DNA of 64,000 nucleotides from [Actinomadura] parvosata subsp. kistnae. Lineage in GTDB: Bacteria; Actinomycetota; Actinomycetes; Streptosporangiales; Streptosporangiaceae. The stretch lies in NCBI RefSeq assembly GCF_900323885.1, contig NZ_OOHJ01000018.1, forward strand, positions 992,001-1,056,000, given 5' to 3'. A program made the position numbers and the translations under genes. The notes below the pieces were generated by a model, which saw only the letters and a program-made list of their open reading frames with translations, was not told the DNA's origin and searched no databases. This document shows, piece by piece, positions 54,772-61,791 of this stretch; position 1 is the first letter of the stretch, and each line of letters starts with the position of its first letter.

Positions 54772-55506
54772 TTAGTTGGTGGGCCGGAGCCGTAGCCCCT
54801 GCATGCCGCCGTCCACCGCGAGCGCGGTGCCGGTGGTCGAGGCGGACTCGGGGCCGGCGAGGTAGGCGATCGCCGCGGCCACCTCCTCCGCGGTGACCAG
54901 GCGGCCCATCGGCTGCCTGGCGTTGAGCGCCGCCCGCTCCGCCTCCGGGTCGTCGGCCGCGGCCAGCAGCCTGCCCACCCACGGCGTGTCGGCGGTGCCC
55001 GGATTGACGCAGTTGACGCGAATGCCCTCGCGGATGTGGTCCGCCGCCATCGCCAGCGTCAGCGACAGCACCGCGCCCTTCGTGGCGCTGTAGAGCGCCC
55101 GCTGCGGCAGCCCCGCGGTGGCCGCGATCGAGCACGTGTTCACGATCGCCGCGTGCTCCGACCTCCTCAGATACGGCAGCGCCGCCCGCGCCACCCGGAC
55201 CATGCCGAGCACGTTGACGTCGAACACCCGGTTCCACTCGCTGTCCGGGTTGTCCTCGATGGTGCCCTGCGCGCCGATGCCCGCGTTGTTCACCAGCACG
55301 TCGATGCCGCCCAGCCGCTCGGCCGCCTCGGCCACCGCCGCGCGTACCTGCGCGTCGTCGGTCACGTCGGCCTTGATGCCGATGAACGGCTCACCCGGCG
55401 GGTTGAGGTCGAGACAGGCCACCGTCATGCCGCGCCCGGCCAGCGCCCGCGCCGCCGCCAGCCCGATCCCGGACCCGCCGCCGGTCACCACCGCTTTCAG
55501 GTTCAC
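54772..55506 (-). CDS. SDR-family dehydrogenase, probable 2-keto-3-deoxy-L-fuconate dehydrogenase
   Basis: A 244-residue short-chain dehydrogenase. GTG 55506 follows GGAGGG and opens at KAVVTGGGSGIGLAAARALA (TGxxxGIG). NNAG is in DVLVNNAGIGAQG; catalytic Tyr-Lys appear as YSATKGAVLSLT after TCSIAATAGLPQ. Position behind L-fuconate dehydratase suggests oxidation of 2-keto-3-deoxy-L-fuconate to the 2,4-diketo acid that the FAH protein then cleaves. Its ribosome site is supplied by the last unit of the 47-bp repeat. Confidence 0.87.
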   Translation of the reverse strand: MNLKAVVTGGGSGIGLAAARALAGRGMTVACLDLNPPGEPFIGIKADVTDDAQVRAAVAEAAERLGGIDVLVNNAGIGAQGTIEDNPDSEWNRVFDVNVLGMVRVARAALPYLRRSEHAAIVNTCSIAATAGLPQRALYSATKGAVLSLTLAMAADHIREGIRVNCVNPGTADTPWVGRLLAAADDPEAERAALNARQPMGRLVTAEEVAAAIAYLAGPESASTTGTALAVDGGMQGLRLRPTN

Positions 55507-55513
55507 GCCCCAT

Positions 55514-55641
55514 CCCTCCAGACCTCGCCACCCGGGTACATGTGAGCGCTCACGCCTCACCCCTCCAGACCTCGCCACCCGGATACGTGTGAGCGCTCAC
55601 GCCTCACCCCTCCAGACCTCGCCACCCGGATACGTGTGGGC
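55514..55641 (-). repeat. 47-bp tandem repeat made of the fucD 3' end, nearly three copies
   Basis: Units at 55514-55560, 55561-55607 and 55608 onward. The third is the coding end of fucD (HTYPGGEVWRGEA and stop); the other two are copies lying between fucD and the SDR gene. Each carries GGTCTGGAGGG, and the copy junctions create GTGAGCGCTCAC, a perfect 12-bp palindrome of LacI-operator type. Confidence 0.9.
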
Positions 55642-56934
55642 GGCGATCGACTCCGCGTGCATCTCCGCGCTGAACCCCGGCCTCGAGGGCGCCACGTACC
55701 GGCCGTCGCGGATCACCACCGGGTCCACGAAGTGCTCGTGCAGGTGGTCGACGTACTCGATCACGCGGCCCTCCATCGACCCCGTGACCGCCACGTAGTC
55801 GAACATCGACAGGTGCTGCACCAGCTCGCACAGCCCCACCCCGCCCGCGTGCGGGCACACCGGCACGCCGAACTTGGCCGCCAGCAGCAGGATCGCCAGG
55901 TTCTCGTTGACGCCGCCGACGCGGGCGGAGTCGATCTGCACGTACGAGACGGCCTCGGCCTGAAGGAGCTGCTTGAACACGATGCGGTTCTGGACGTGCT
56001 CGCCCGTCGCCACCGGCACCGGCGCGATGCCCCTGGCGATGGCCGCGTGCCCGAGCACGTCGTCGGGGCTCGTCGGCTCCTCCACCCAGTGCGGCCTGAA
56101 CTCGCTCAGCGCGCCCACCCACTCGATGGCCGAGCCGACGTCCCAGCGCTGGTTCGCGTCGATCGCGATCGGGAAGTCGGGCCCGCACACCTCGCGCGCC
56201 ACCCTGAACCGCCGCCGGTCGTCCTCCAGATCCGCGCCGACCTTCAGCTTGATCTGCCCGAACCCCTGCTCCAGCGCCTCCTTGCAGAGCCGCCGCAGCT
56301 TCTCGTCGTCGTAGCCGAGCCAGCCCGGAGACGTCGTGTACGCCGGATAGCCCTCCCGGACCAGCCGCTCGATCCGCTCCCCCTTGCCGGCCTCGTTCCG
56401 CCTCAGGATCTCAAGGGCCTCGTCCTTGGTCAGCGCGTCGCTCAGGTACCGGAAGTCGATCAGCTCGACGATCTCCTCCGGCGTCATCTCCGCCAGCAGC
56501 CGCCACAACGGCAGGCCCGCCCGCTTCGCCTTGAGGTCCCACAGGGCGTTGACCACGGCGGAGATCGCCATGTGCATGACGCCCTTCTCCGGGCCCAGCC
56601 AGCGCAGCTGCGAGTCGCCCACCATCTCGTGGTACAGGGCGCCGAGGTCCTCGACGTCCCTGCCCACCACGTACGGCTCCAGGGCGCTGATGGCCGTGGT
56701 CTGGATGTCGTTGCCGCGGCCGATCGTGAACGCGAAGCCGTGCCCCTCGTACCCGTCGTCCGTCTTGAGCACCACGTACGCGGCGGAGTAGTCGGGGTCG
56801 GGGTTCATCGCGTCGGAGCCGTCCAGCTCGCGTGAGGTCGGGAACCGCACGTCGTGCGTCTCCATCCCCACGATCCGGTACGCCCCGCCCTGGTGATCCC
56901 CGCCGGCCGTGGAGGCGTCCATCGCCGCCGTCAT
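55597..56934 (-). CDS. fucD: L-fuconate dehydratase
   Basis: Enolase-superfamily enzyme that converts L-fuconate to 2-keto-3-deoxy-L-fuconate; 445 residues. The N-terminal block THDVRFPTSRELDGSDAMNP is nearly diagnostic. Active-site elements: IKLKVGADLEDDRRR (Lys base), DANQRWD and WVEEPTSPDD metal ligands, ATGEHVQNRIVF and the catalytic His in VCPHAGGVGLCE. ATG 56934 overlaps the FAH stop (ATGA). The 3' end is repeated downstream. Confidence 0.95.
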   Translation of the reverse strand: MTAAMDASTAGGDHQGGAYRIVGMETHDVRFPTSRELDGSDAMNPDPDYSAAYVVLKTDDGYEGHGFAFTIGRGNDIQTTAISALEPYVVGRDVEDLGALYHEMVGDSQLRWLGPEKGVMHMAISAVVNALWDLKAKRAGLPLWRLLAEMTPEEIVELIDFRYLSDALTKDEALEILRRNEAGKGERIERLVREGYPAYTTSPGWLGYDDEKLRRLCKEALEQGFGQIKLKVGADLEDDRRRFRVAREVCGPDFPIAIDANQRWDVGSAIEWVGALSEFRPHWVEEPTSPDDVLGHAAIARGIAPVPVATGEHVQNRIVFKQLLQAEAVSYVQIDSARVGGVNENLAILLLAAKFGVPVCPHAGGVGLCELVQHLSMFDYVAVTGSMEGRVIEYVDHLHEHFVDPVVIRDGRYVAPSRPGFSAEMHAESIAAHTYPGGEVWRGEA

Positions 56935-57776
56935 GCCTGCCCCACCGTCTGCCGCTGCCGCCCCAGCCCCTCGATCTCCAGCTCCATCACGTCACCGGCG
57001 CGCAGGTACGGCTGCCCCGGCATGCCCATGGCGACACCCGCCGGCGTCCCGGTGTTGATCACGTCGCCGGGCTCCAGCACCATGAACTGGCTCAGGTACC
57101 GCACCACCTCGGCCACGTCGAAGATCATGTTCTTGGTGTCGCCGTCCTGCCGCAGCTCCCCGTTCACCCAGAGCCGCATCGGCAACGCCTGCGGATCACC
57201 TACCTCGTCGGCCGTCACCAGCCACGGGCCCAGCGGGTTGAACGTCTCGCACGACTTCCCCTTGTCCCACTGTCCGCCCCGCTCCAGCTGGAACTCCCGC
57301 TCGGAGACATCGTTGGAGATGGCGTACCCGGCGATCACGCCGAGCGCCTCCTCCCGGCTGCCGAGGTAACGGGCCTCCCGTCCGATGACCACGGCCAGCT
57401 CCACCTCCCAGTCGGTCTTCACGCTGCCGCGCGGCACGAGCACCTCGTCGTACGGGCCGACCATCGTGTTGCCGGCCTTCATGAACACGACGGGCTCGGC
57501 CGGCACCGCGGCACCGGACTCGGCGGCGTGATCGCTGTAGTTCAGGCCGATGCAGACGATCTTCCCGGGCCGCGCGATCGGCGCCCCGACCCGCAGCCCC
57601 TCGGCCTCGACGACCGGCAGATCACCGCGCTCCAGCGCCGCACGCACCCGCGCCACTCCCCCGGAGGCGAGGAAAGCCCCGTCGATCTCCGGCTCTCCGA
57701 TGTCGCGCAGGTTACCGGCATCGTCCATGACCACCGGCCGCTCCTGGCCGGCGGGTCCCACTCGCAGCAGCTTCAC
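56931..57776 (-). CDS. Fumarylacetoacetate hydrolase-family protein, probable 2,4-diketo-3-deoxy-L-fuconate hydrolase
   Basis: A 281-residue FAH-fold hydrolase; GTG 57776 follows AAGGAT. Motifs: KIVCIGLNYSDHAAESGAAV, FMKAGNTMVGPYDEVLVPRG, WEVELAVVIG (metal-binding E-x-E) and VINTGTPAGVAMGM. In non-phosphorylating fucose degradation this enzyme splits the 2,4-diketo acid into pyruvate and lactate. It is the first gene of the operon, and a GntR-type palindrome sits in its leader. Confidence 0.9.
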   Translation of the reverse strand: MKLLRVGPAGQERPVVMDDAGNLRDIGEPEIDGAFLASGGVARVRAALERGDLPVVEAEGLRVGAPIARPGKIVCIGLNYSDHAAESGAAVPAEPVVFMKAGNTMVGPYDEVLVPRGSVKTDWEVELAVVIGREARYLGSREEALGVIAGYAISNDVSEREFQLERGGQWDKGKSCETFNPLGPWLVTADEVGDPQALPMRLWVNGELRQDGDTKNMIFDVAEVVRYLSQFMVLEPGDVINTGTPAGVAMGMPGQPYLRAGDVMELEIEGLGRQRQTVGQA

Positions 57777-57793
57777 ACCGCATCCTTCTTATC

Positions 57794-57812
57794 TATACAT
57801 CGGATGTCTCGT
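57794..57812 (-). promoter_or_regulatory. GntR-type operator before the fucose operon
   Basis: ACATCGGATGT with a further TCT on one side shares the core ACATC(C/G)GATGT and the ATGTCT arm with the palindrome at 45473-45493. On the minus strand TATAGAT (57797-57791), a likely -10 element, adjoins it, so binding would block transcription. The rest of 57813-58350 shows no gene. Confidence 0.65.
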
Positions 57813-58356
57813 TTCAAGATGCTCGTGCTGCCGCGTGCCATGTGTCAAGGCCATCTCCCCGCATACCTCCGATCCCTGACCACGACAAACCCCCACAAAC
57901 TCCCCCGCGGCCTCGTGAACCCACTTAACCACCCCGACCACCCCTTTTCACGCGACCGAAACCCCGTCCCCCCATACATCCGACCACAAACCCTCCCGCC
58001 CCACCGTTCCCTTGAGCCCCACCACCCCGCCTCCCAAGGCTGGGTCGGAGAGCTGAGGCCCGTACGAAACCGGAGGCACACACATGGCCCCCCGGCCGGT
58101 GGGAGTTCGGCGACCGCGGGCGCCCGCTCCCGGCTGCCGGCCATCGTCCTGGACGGCTCGACAGCCACCACGCCCGCCCACTGCCCGGCGAACCACCCAG
58201 CGCGCAGGCACTGCCAGGACCTCTGGGACGCCCTGAGGGGCGCAGCCATGACGGGGGGACGGCGGCGGCACGGCAGCGGCAGCGGCGGCGGCACGGCAGC
58301 GATCGCTGCAAGCAGTGTGGCTGGACGCGATGGCCGGCCAGCCCGACGACCCCAGG

Positions 58357-58398
58357 CAGTTCGCAGCTCGCAGTTCGCAGCTCGCAGCTCGCAGCCCG
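58357..58398 (+). repeat. 7-bp microsatellite, six copies
   Basis: CAG(T/C)TCG-type heptamers repeat from 58357 to 58398 in the gene-free spacer before the DinB-like gene. Confidence 0.85.
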
Positions 58399-58413
58399 AG
58401 CCCGCCAGCCCGG

Positions 58414-58457
58414 TATGAAGGGATCGCGATCCGCGTATGAAAGGATCGCGACCCGTG
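58414..58457 (+). repeat. 22-23-bp tandem duplication over the DinB-like gene start
   Basis: ATGAAGGGATCGCGATCCGC at 58414 is followed at 58437 by a near-copy (ATGAAAGGATCGCGACCCG). The first contains the 12-bp palindrome GGATCGCGATCC. The duplication creates two ATG codons in different frames. Confidence 0.75.
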
Positions 58458-59039
58458 ATCGACGACTTCGCGAAGGACATCCTGCACGAGAGACTGCGGC
58501 GGGACCGTAAGACGCTGCTCTGGAAACTCGACGGCCTGTCCGAATACGACGCCCGCCGACCTCTGACCGCCACCGGCACCAACCTCCTCGGCCTGGTCAA
58601 ACACCTGGCCACCGTCGAGGCCAGGTACTTCGGCGAGGTCTTCGACCGCCCTTTCCCGGAGCCGCTGCCCCGGTGGCAGGACTCCGACGGCAGCCATCTG
58701 TGGGCGACCGAGGACGAGACCCGCGACCAGATCATCGAGTTCTACCGGCGCACCTGGGAACACTCGGACGCGACGATCAACGAGCTGCCCCTCGACGCCC
58801 CCGGCCACGTGCCGTGGTGGCCGGAGTCGACGCCGGCCTGGCACACGAACCTGTTCGCCATTATGGTCCACGTCCTCGGCGAGTCCACCCGGCATGCCGG
58901 ACACGCCGACATCCTGCGCGAGGGCCTCGACGGCCGGACCGGGTTGCGCGCCGAACACGAAGAGCAGATCGACGAGGAAGCCCTCGCGGCCCACCGCGCG
59001 AAGATCGAGCAGGCCGCCAGGGCGGCGACCAAGGCTTGA
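58455..59039 (+). CDS. DinB/DUF664-like protein
   Basis: A 194-residue four-helix-bundle protein of the DinB/mycothiol-dependent transferase superfamily. GTG 58455 with AAGGA nine bases upstream is preferred over the in-frame ATG 58437. Metal-site histidines are visible: LLGLVKHLATVEARYFGEVF (first His) and IMVHVLGESTRHAGHADILR (HxxxH). LWKLDGLSEYDARRPLTATG is typical of DUF664. Enzymes of this fold transfer thiols such as mycothiol; the substrate is unknown. Confidence 0.87.
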   Translation: MIDDFAKDILHERLRRDRKTLLWKLDGLSEYDARRPLTATGTNLLGLVKHLATVEARYFGEVFDRPFPEPLPRWQDSDGSHLWATEDETRDQIIEFYRRTWEHSDATINELPLDAPGHVPWWPESTPAWHTNLFAIMVHVLGESTRHAGHADILREGLDGRTGLRAEHEEQIDEEALAAHRAKIEQAARAATKA

Positions 59040-59099
59040 CCACCATCGCACCACCGTGACCGCGCCTTCGGCGGAGGCCACGCACGTCGAAAACCGTCT

Positions 59100-59850
59100 G
59101 GCCGGTCAGCGGCCCGGCCCCCACGGCTGCTGCCCGGCCTCAGCGGCCGCACGTCGCGGCGACGTATGCATCGCCACAGCTCGTCCTCATCCGGACGGTG
59201 CCGTAGCCGTAGCGGGCGCCTCTAGCCCAGCCTTCCTGCCCGACCTTGACCGTCCTGGCCATCATCGCGCTCAGCGGGGCCCGACTCCAGAACCGGTTGA
59301 GGTCTCCAGGCATGGAGACCAGGCCACCGCCGACCCCGCACGCATAGGTGGGCAGCCGGTCGGCCAGACCTACCCCGCCGTCCTGCGGTTCTTCCAGCCG
59401 CTCGCGCCCAGGTATTCAGGCAGGCCGCTAGCCCGCTGCCACAGTGTCCGGACGGTGATCTTCCTGGCCGTCGATCCTGGCGCCGCCGGTGCCGCGCAGC
59501 ACCCCGGGCAGGTAACGCTCCACCGGCGCGCCCAGGTCGACCCTATTCTGAGAGGCCAGCCGCAACACGGTGGCGGCGATGATCGGCTAGCTCCCGCCGG
59601 CGATCCCGAACCGGCCTCTGGGCCCGATCATCGGCTGCCCACTCCCCGGCTGCGCGGTACCGGAACGCCGGGTCACGCTCGCCCCACCCGGACCGCGCAC
59701 CTGGCTCAACGCGCCCGCCATACCGTCCGCGGTGGTGAGCACGTCAGGGCGGGACTGCGGCGAGGAAGTCGCGGTGCCAGCGTAGGCGTGAGCCACGGCG
59801 ACCGAGTAAGCCCCGGCAACCTTGACCACCGAGCAACCCTGGCAACCCGA
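59100..59850 (-). pseudogene. Decayed class C beta-lactamase-like serine hydrolase / D,D-carboxypeptidase
   Basis: Reading the minus strand from about 59850 gives family-like stretches broken by stops and frame changes: LTTADGMAGALSQVRG, a ruined SxxK site (AGGS followed by a stop where GSNTKT-type sequence is expected), ATVLRLASQNRVDLGAPVE, RYLPGVLRGTG, then in another frame ITVRTLWQRASGLPEYL (the SGLPDY region), and back in the first frame GGGLVSMPGDLNRFWS and ARYGYGTVRM. At least four inactivating lesions are visible. It was probably an exported penicillin-recognising hydrolase. Confidence 0.75.
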
Positions 59851-59970
59851 CAACCTTGGCCACCGAGCGACCCTGGGGCCCGGACGACCCGGGGCAAACC
59901 TGACGCACCGGGGCGACCCCGGCTACCCGGCGGCGCGATCGAGGCGATGTACGCAACCTGCGCAACCGAC

Positions 59971-60128
59971 ACGACGTGCACGACCGACACGACGTGCACG
60001 ACCCGGACATGCGCAACCCCGGCATGCGCGACCCCGGCATGCGCAACCCCGGCATGCGCAACCCCGGCATGCACGACCCCGGCATGCGCGACCCCGGCAT
60101 GCGCGACCCCGGCATGCGCGACGGAGGC
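59971..60128 (+). repeat. 15-bp minisatellite (eight copies) preceded by an 18-bp duplication
   Basis: ATGCGC(A/G)ACCCCGGC repeats eight times from 60009 to 60128 with few changes; an 18-bp unit (ACGACGTGCACGACC core) is duplicated at 59971-60006. Frames across it give low-complexity peptides on both strands, and I do not consider any to be a gene. The remaining spacer to the P450 holds only the operators listed. Confidence 0.9.
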
Positions 60129-60262
60129 GCATTGGGAGCCTTGGCGACCTGGGTGACCTCGGCGGCCGAGGTGAGCGGGATAAGTGCAGGCCAGAGGCGA
60201 TTCAGGGCAGAACTCATCAGGAACGATCGATGCCCGTCCTTGACGACCGTACAGCGCCGTAA

Positions 60263-60276
60263 TAGAACACGTTTCA
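60263..60276 (+). promoter_or_regulatory. Perfect KstR operator before the P450 gene
   Basis: TAGAACACGTTTCA matches TnnAACnnGTTnnA at all defined positions, 40 bases upstream of the P450 start. Confidence 0.8.
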
Positions 60277-60286
60277 GATAAGCCTA

Positions 60287-60300
60287 ACCAAGCGCTTGAT
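60287..60300 (+). promoter_or_regulatory. KstR2-type operator before the P450 gene
   Basis: ACCAAGCGCTTGAT fits the KstR2 consensus AnCAAGnnCTTGnT at all defined positions and lies 24 bp downstream of the KstR site. Other TetR regulators of lipid genes bind similar CAAGCGCTTG sites, so the cognate protein is uncertain. Confidence 0.6.
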
Positions 60301-60315
60301 CAAGAGGTGACCCGC

Positions 60316-61500
60316 GTGCACATCGACCTTGTCGACAGGGACATTTACGCGAACGCCGGCCCACCCCACGACCAGCTCGCCTGGCTACGCGCGCACTCCC
60401 CCATCCACTGGCACGAGGGCGACCCCGGGTTCTGGGCCGTGACGCGCTACGAGGACGTCGTGCACGTGTCACGGCACTCCGACCTCTTCTCCTCCCACCG
60501 TAAGCTCGCCCTCTTCGAAGACCTCCCCGAGGACCAGATCGCCCTCCAGCGCCTCATGATGCTCAACCAGGACCCGCCCGAGCACACGAGGCGCCGCTCG
60601 CTGGTCAACCGCGGCTTCACCCCCCGCACGATCGGCGCACTCGAACAGCACATCCGCGACATCTGCGACGACCTCCTCGACAAGCTGACCGGCGAGATCG
60701 ACTTCGTCACCGAAGTCGCCGCACCCCTGCCCCTCTACGTGATCTGCGAGCTGCTCGGCGCCCCGGCGACCGACCGCGACAAGCTGTTCAACTGGTCGAA
60801 CCGCATGATCGGCTCCCAGGACCCCGACTACGCCGCCAGCCCCGAAGAGGGCTCTGGCGCCGCCATGGAGGTCTACGCCTACGCCAACCAGCTCGCCGCC
60901 CAGCGCAAGGCCAACCCCAAGAACGACATCGTCACCAAGCTCCTCCAGCCGGACGAACACGGCGAAACCCTCAGCGAGGACGAGTTCGACCTCTTCGTCC
61001 TCCTCCTGGTGGTGGCCGGCAACGAGACCACCCGCAACGGGGCCTCCGGCGGCATGCTCGCGCTCTTCGAGCACCCCGACCAGTGGGCCCGGCTCGTCGC
61101 CGACCCGACCCTCGCGAAGACGGCCGCGGACGAGATCGTCCGCTGGGTCTCCCCCGTCAACCTCTTCAGACGCACCTCGACCACCGACCAGGTGCTGGGC
61201 GGGCAAGAGATCAAGGAGAACGACAAGGTCGTGGTCTTCTACTCCTCCGCCAACCGCGACTCCTCCGTCTTCCCCAACGCCGACACCTTCGACATCGGCC
61301 GCGACCCCAACCCCCACATCGGCTTCGGCGGGGGCGGGGCGCACTTCTGCCTTGGCAACCACCTCGCCAAGCTCGAACTCCGCGTCCTCTTCGAGCAACT
61401 GGCCCGCCGCCACCCCCGCCTCCGCCAGACGGGCGAGGCCCGGCGCTTGCGCTCCAATTTCATCAACGGCATCAAGGAACTGCCCGTGACCATCGGCTGA
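60316..61500 (+). CDS. Cytochrome P450, CYP124/CYP125/CYP142-like steroid side-chain hydroxylase
   Basis: A 394-residue P450. GTG 60316 has AAGAGG eight bases upstream; GTG 60307 would overlap that site. I-helix VVAGNETTRNGASGG, K-helix EIVRW (ExxR with the later arginines) and haem loop GFGGGGAHFCLGNHLAKLEL with Cys345 are intact. The segment GRDPNPHIGFGGGGAHFCLG and the end INGIKELPVTIG resemble CYP124/CYP125, which oxidise the terminal methyl of cholesterol and methyl-branched lipids. The KstR operator supports a first step of side-chain breakdown. A redox partner gene is not adjacent. Confidence 0.9.
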   Translation: MHIDLVDRDIYANAGPPHDQLAWLRAHSPIHWHEGDPGFWAVTRYEDVVHVSRHSDLFSSHRKLALFEDLPEDQIALQRLMMLNQDPPEHTRRRSLVNRGFTPRTIGALEQHIRDICDDLLDKLTGEIDFVTEVAAPLPLYVICELLGAPATDRDKLFNWSNRMIGSQDPDYAASPEEGSGAAMEVYAYANQLAAQRKANPKNDIVTKLLQPDEHGETLSEDEFDLFVLLLVVAGNETTRNGASGGMLALFEHPDQWARLVADPTLAKTAADEIVRWVSPVNLFRRTSTTDQVLGGQEIKENDKVVVFYSSANRDSSVFPNADTFDIGRDPNPHIGFGGGGAHFCLGNHLAKLELRVLFEQLARRHPRLRQTGEARRLRSNFINGIKELPVTIG

Positions 61501-61791
61501 TCATCTGTCTGGCGCTCTGTAGAGGAGCACGAATGCGGGACTACCTGTCCCGAAGGACTGTGGGTGATCGTCATCATCGGTGGCGGAACCATGAACTTTC
61601 GGGGCGGCACGGCGAGGCAGGTCGAGGGCGCAGGTCGAGGAGGCGAGTCAGCGTGACGGATGGGTGACTCGCGCCGAGAGCCCACGTTGAAGGCGTGGGC
61701 TGACGGCGCGAGGCGAGGGCCTGGACCGGCGACATGGAACGAAGGTGTGGGTCGGGGGCGCGAGACGAGGGGACGGGACGAGGGCGCGAGT

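Noticed and set aside
60009..60128. Could the eight 15-bp units be a CRISPR array?
   Set aside because: Units are contiguous without spacers, and no cas gene is near.
59744..60217. A minus-strand frame of 157 codons through the 15-bp repeat, giving MPGSR-type pentapeptides.
   Set aside because: The opposite strand gives equally open repeats, there is no ribosome site, and it overlaps the decayed hydrolase in another frame.
61533..61667. A 44-codon frame with GAGGAG upstream after the P450 gene, and an overlapping frame reading VIVIIGGGTMN like the start of a flavoprotein.
   Set aside because: The first has no recognisable features and runs into repeats. The second stops after about 30 codons with no Rossmann continuation. 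At most it is a remnant; not supported as a gene.
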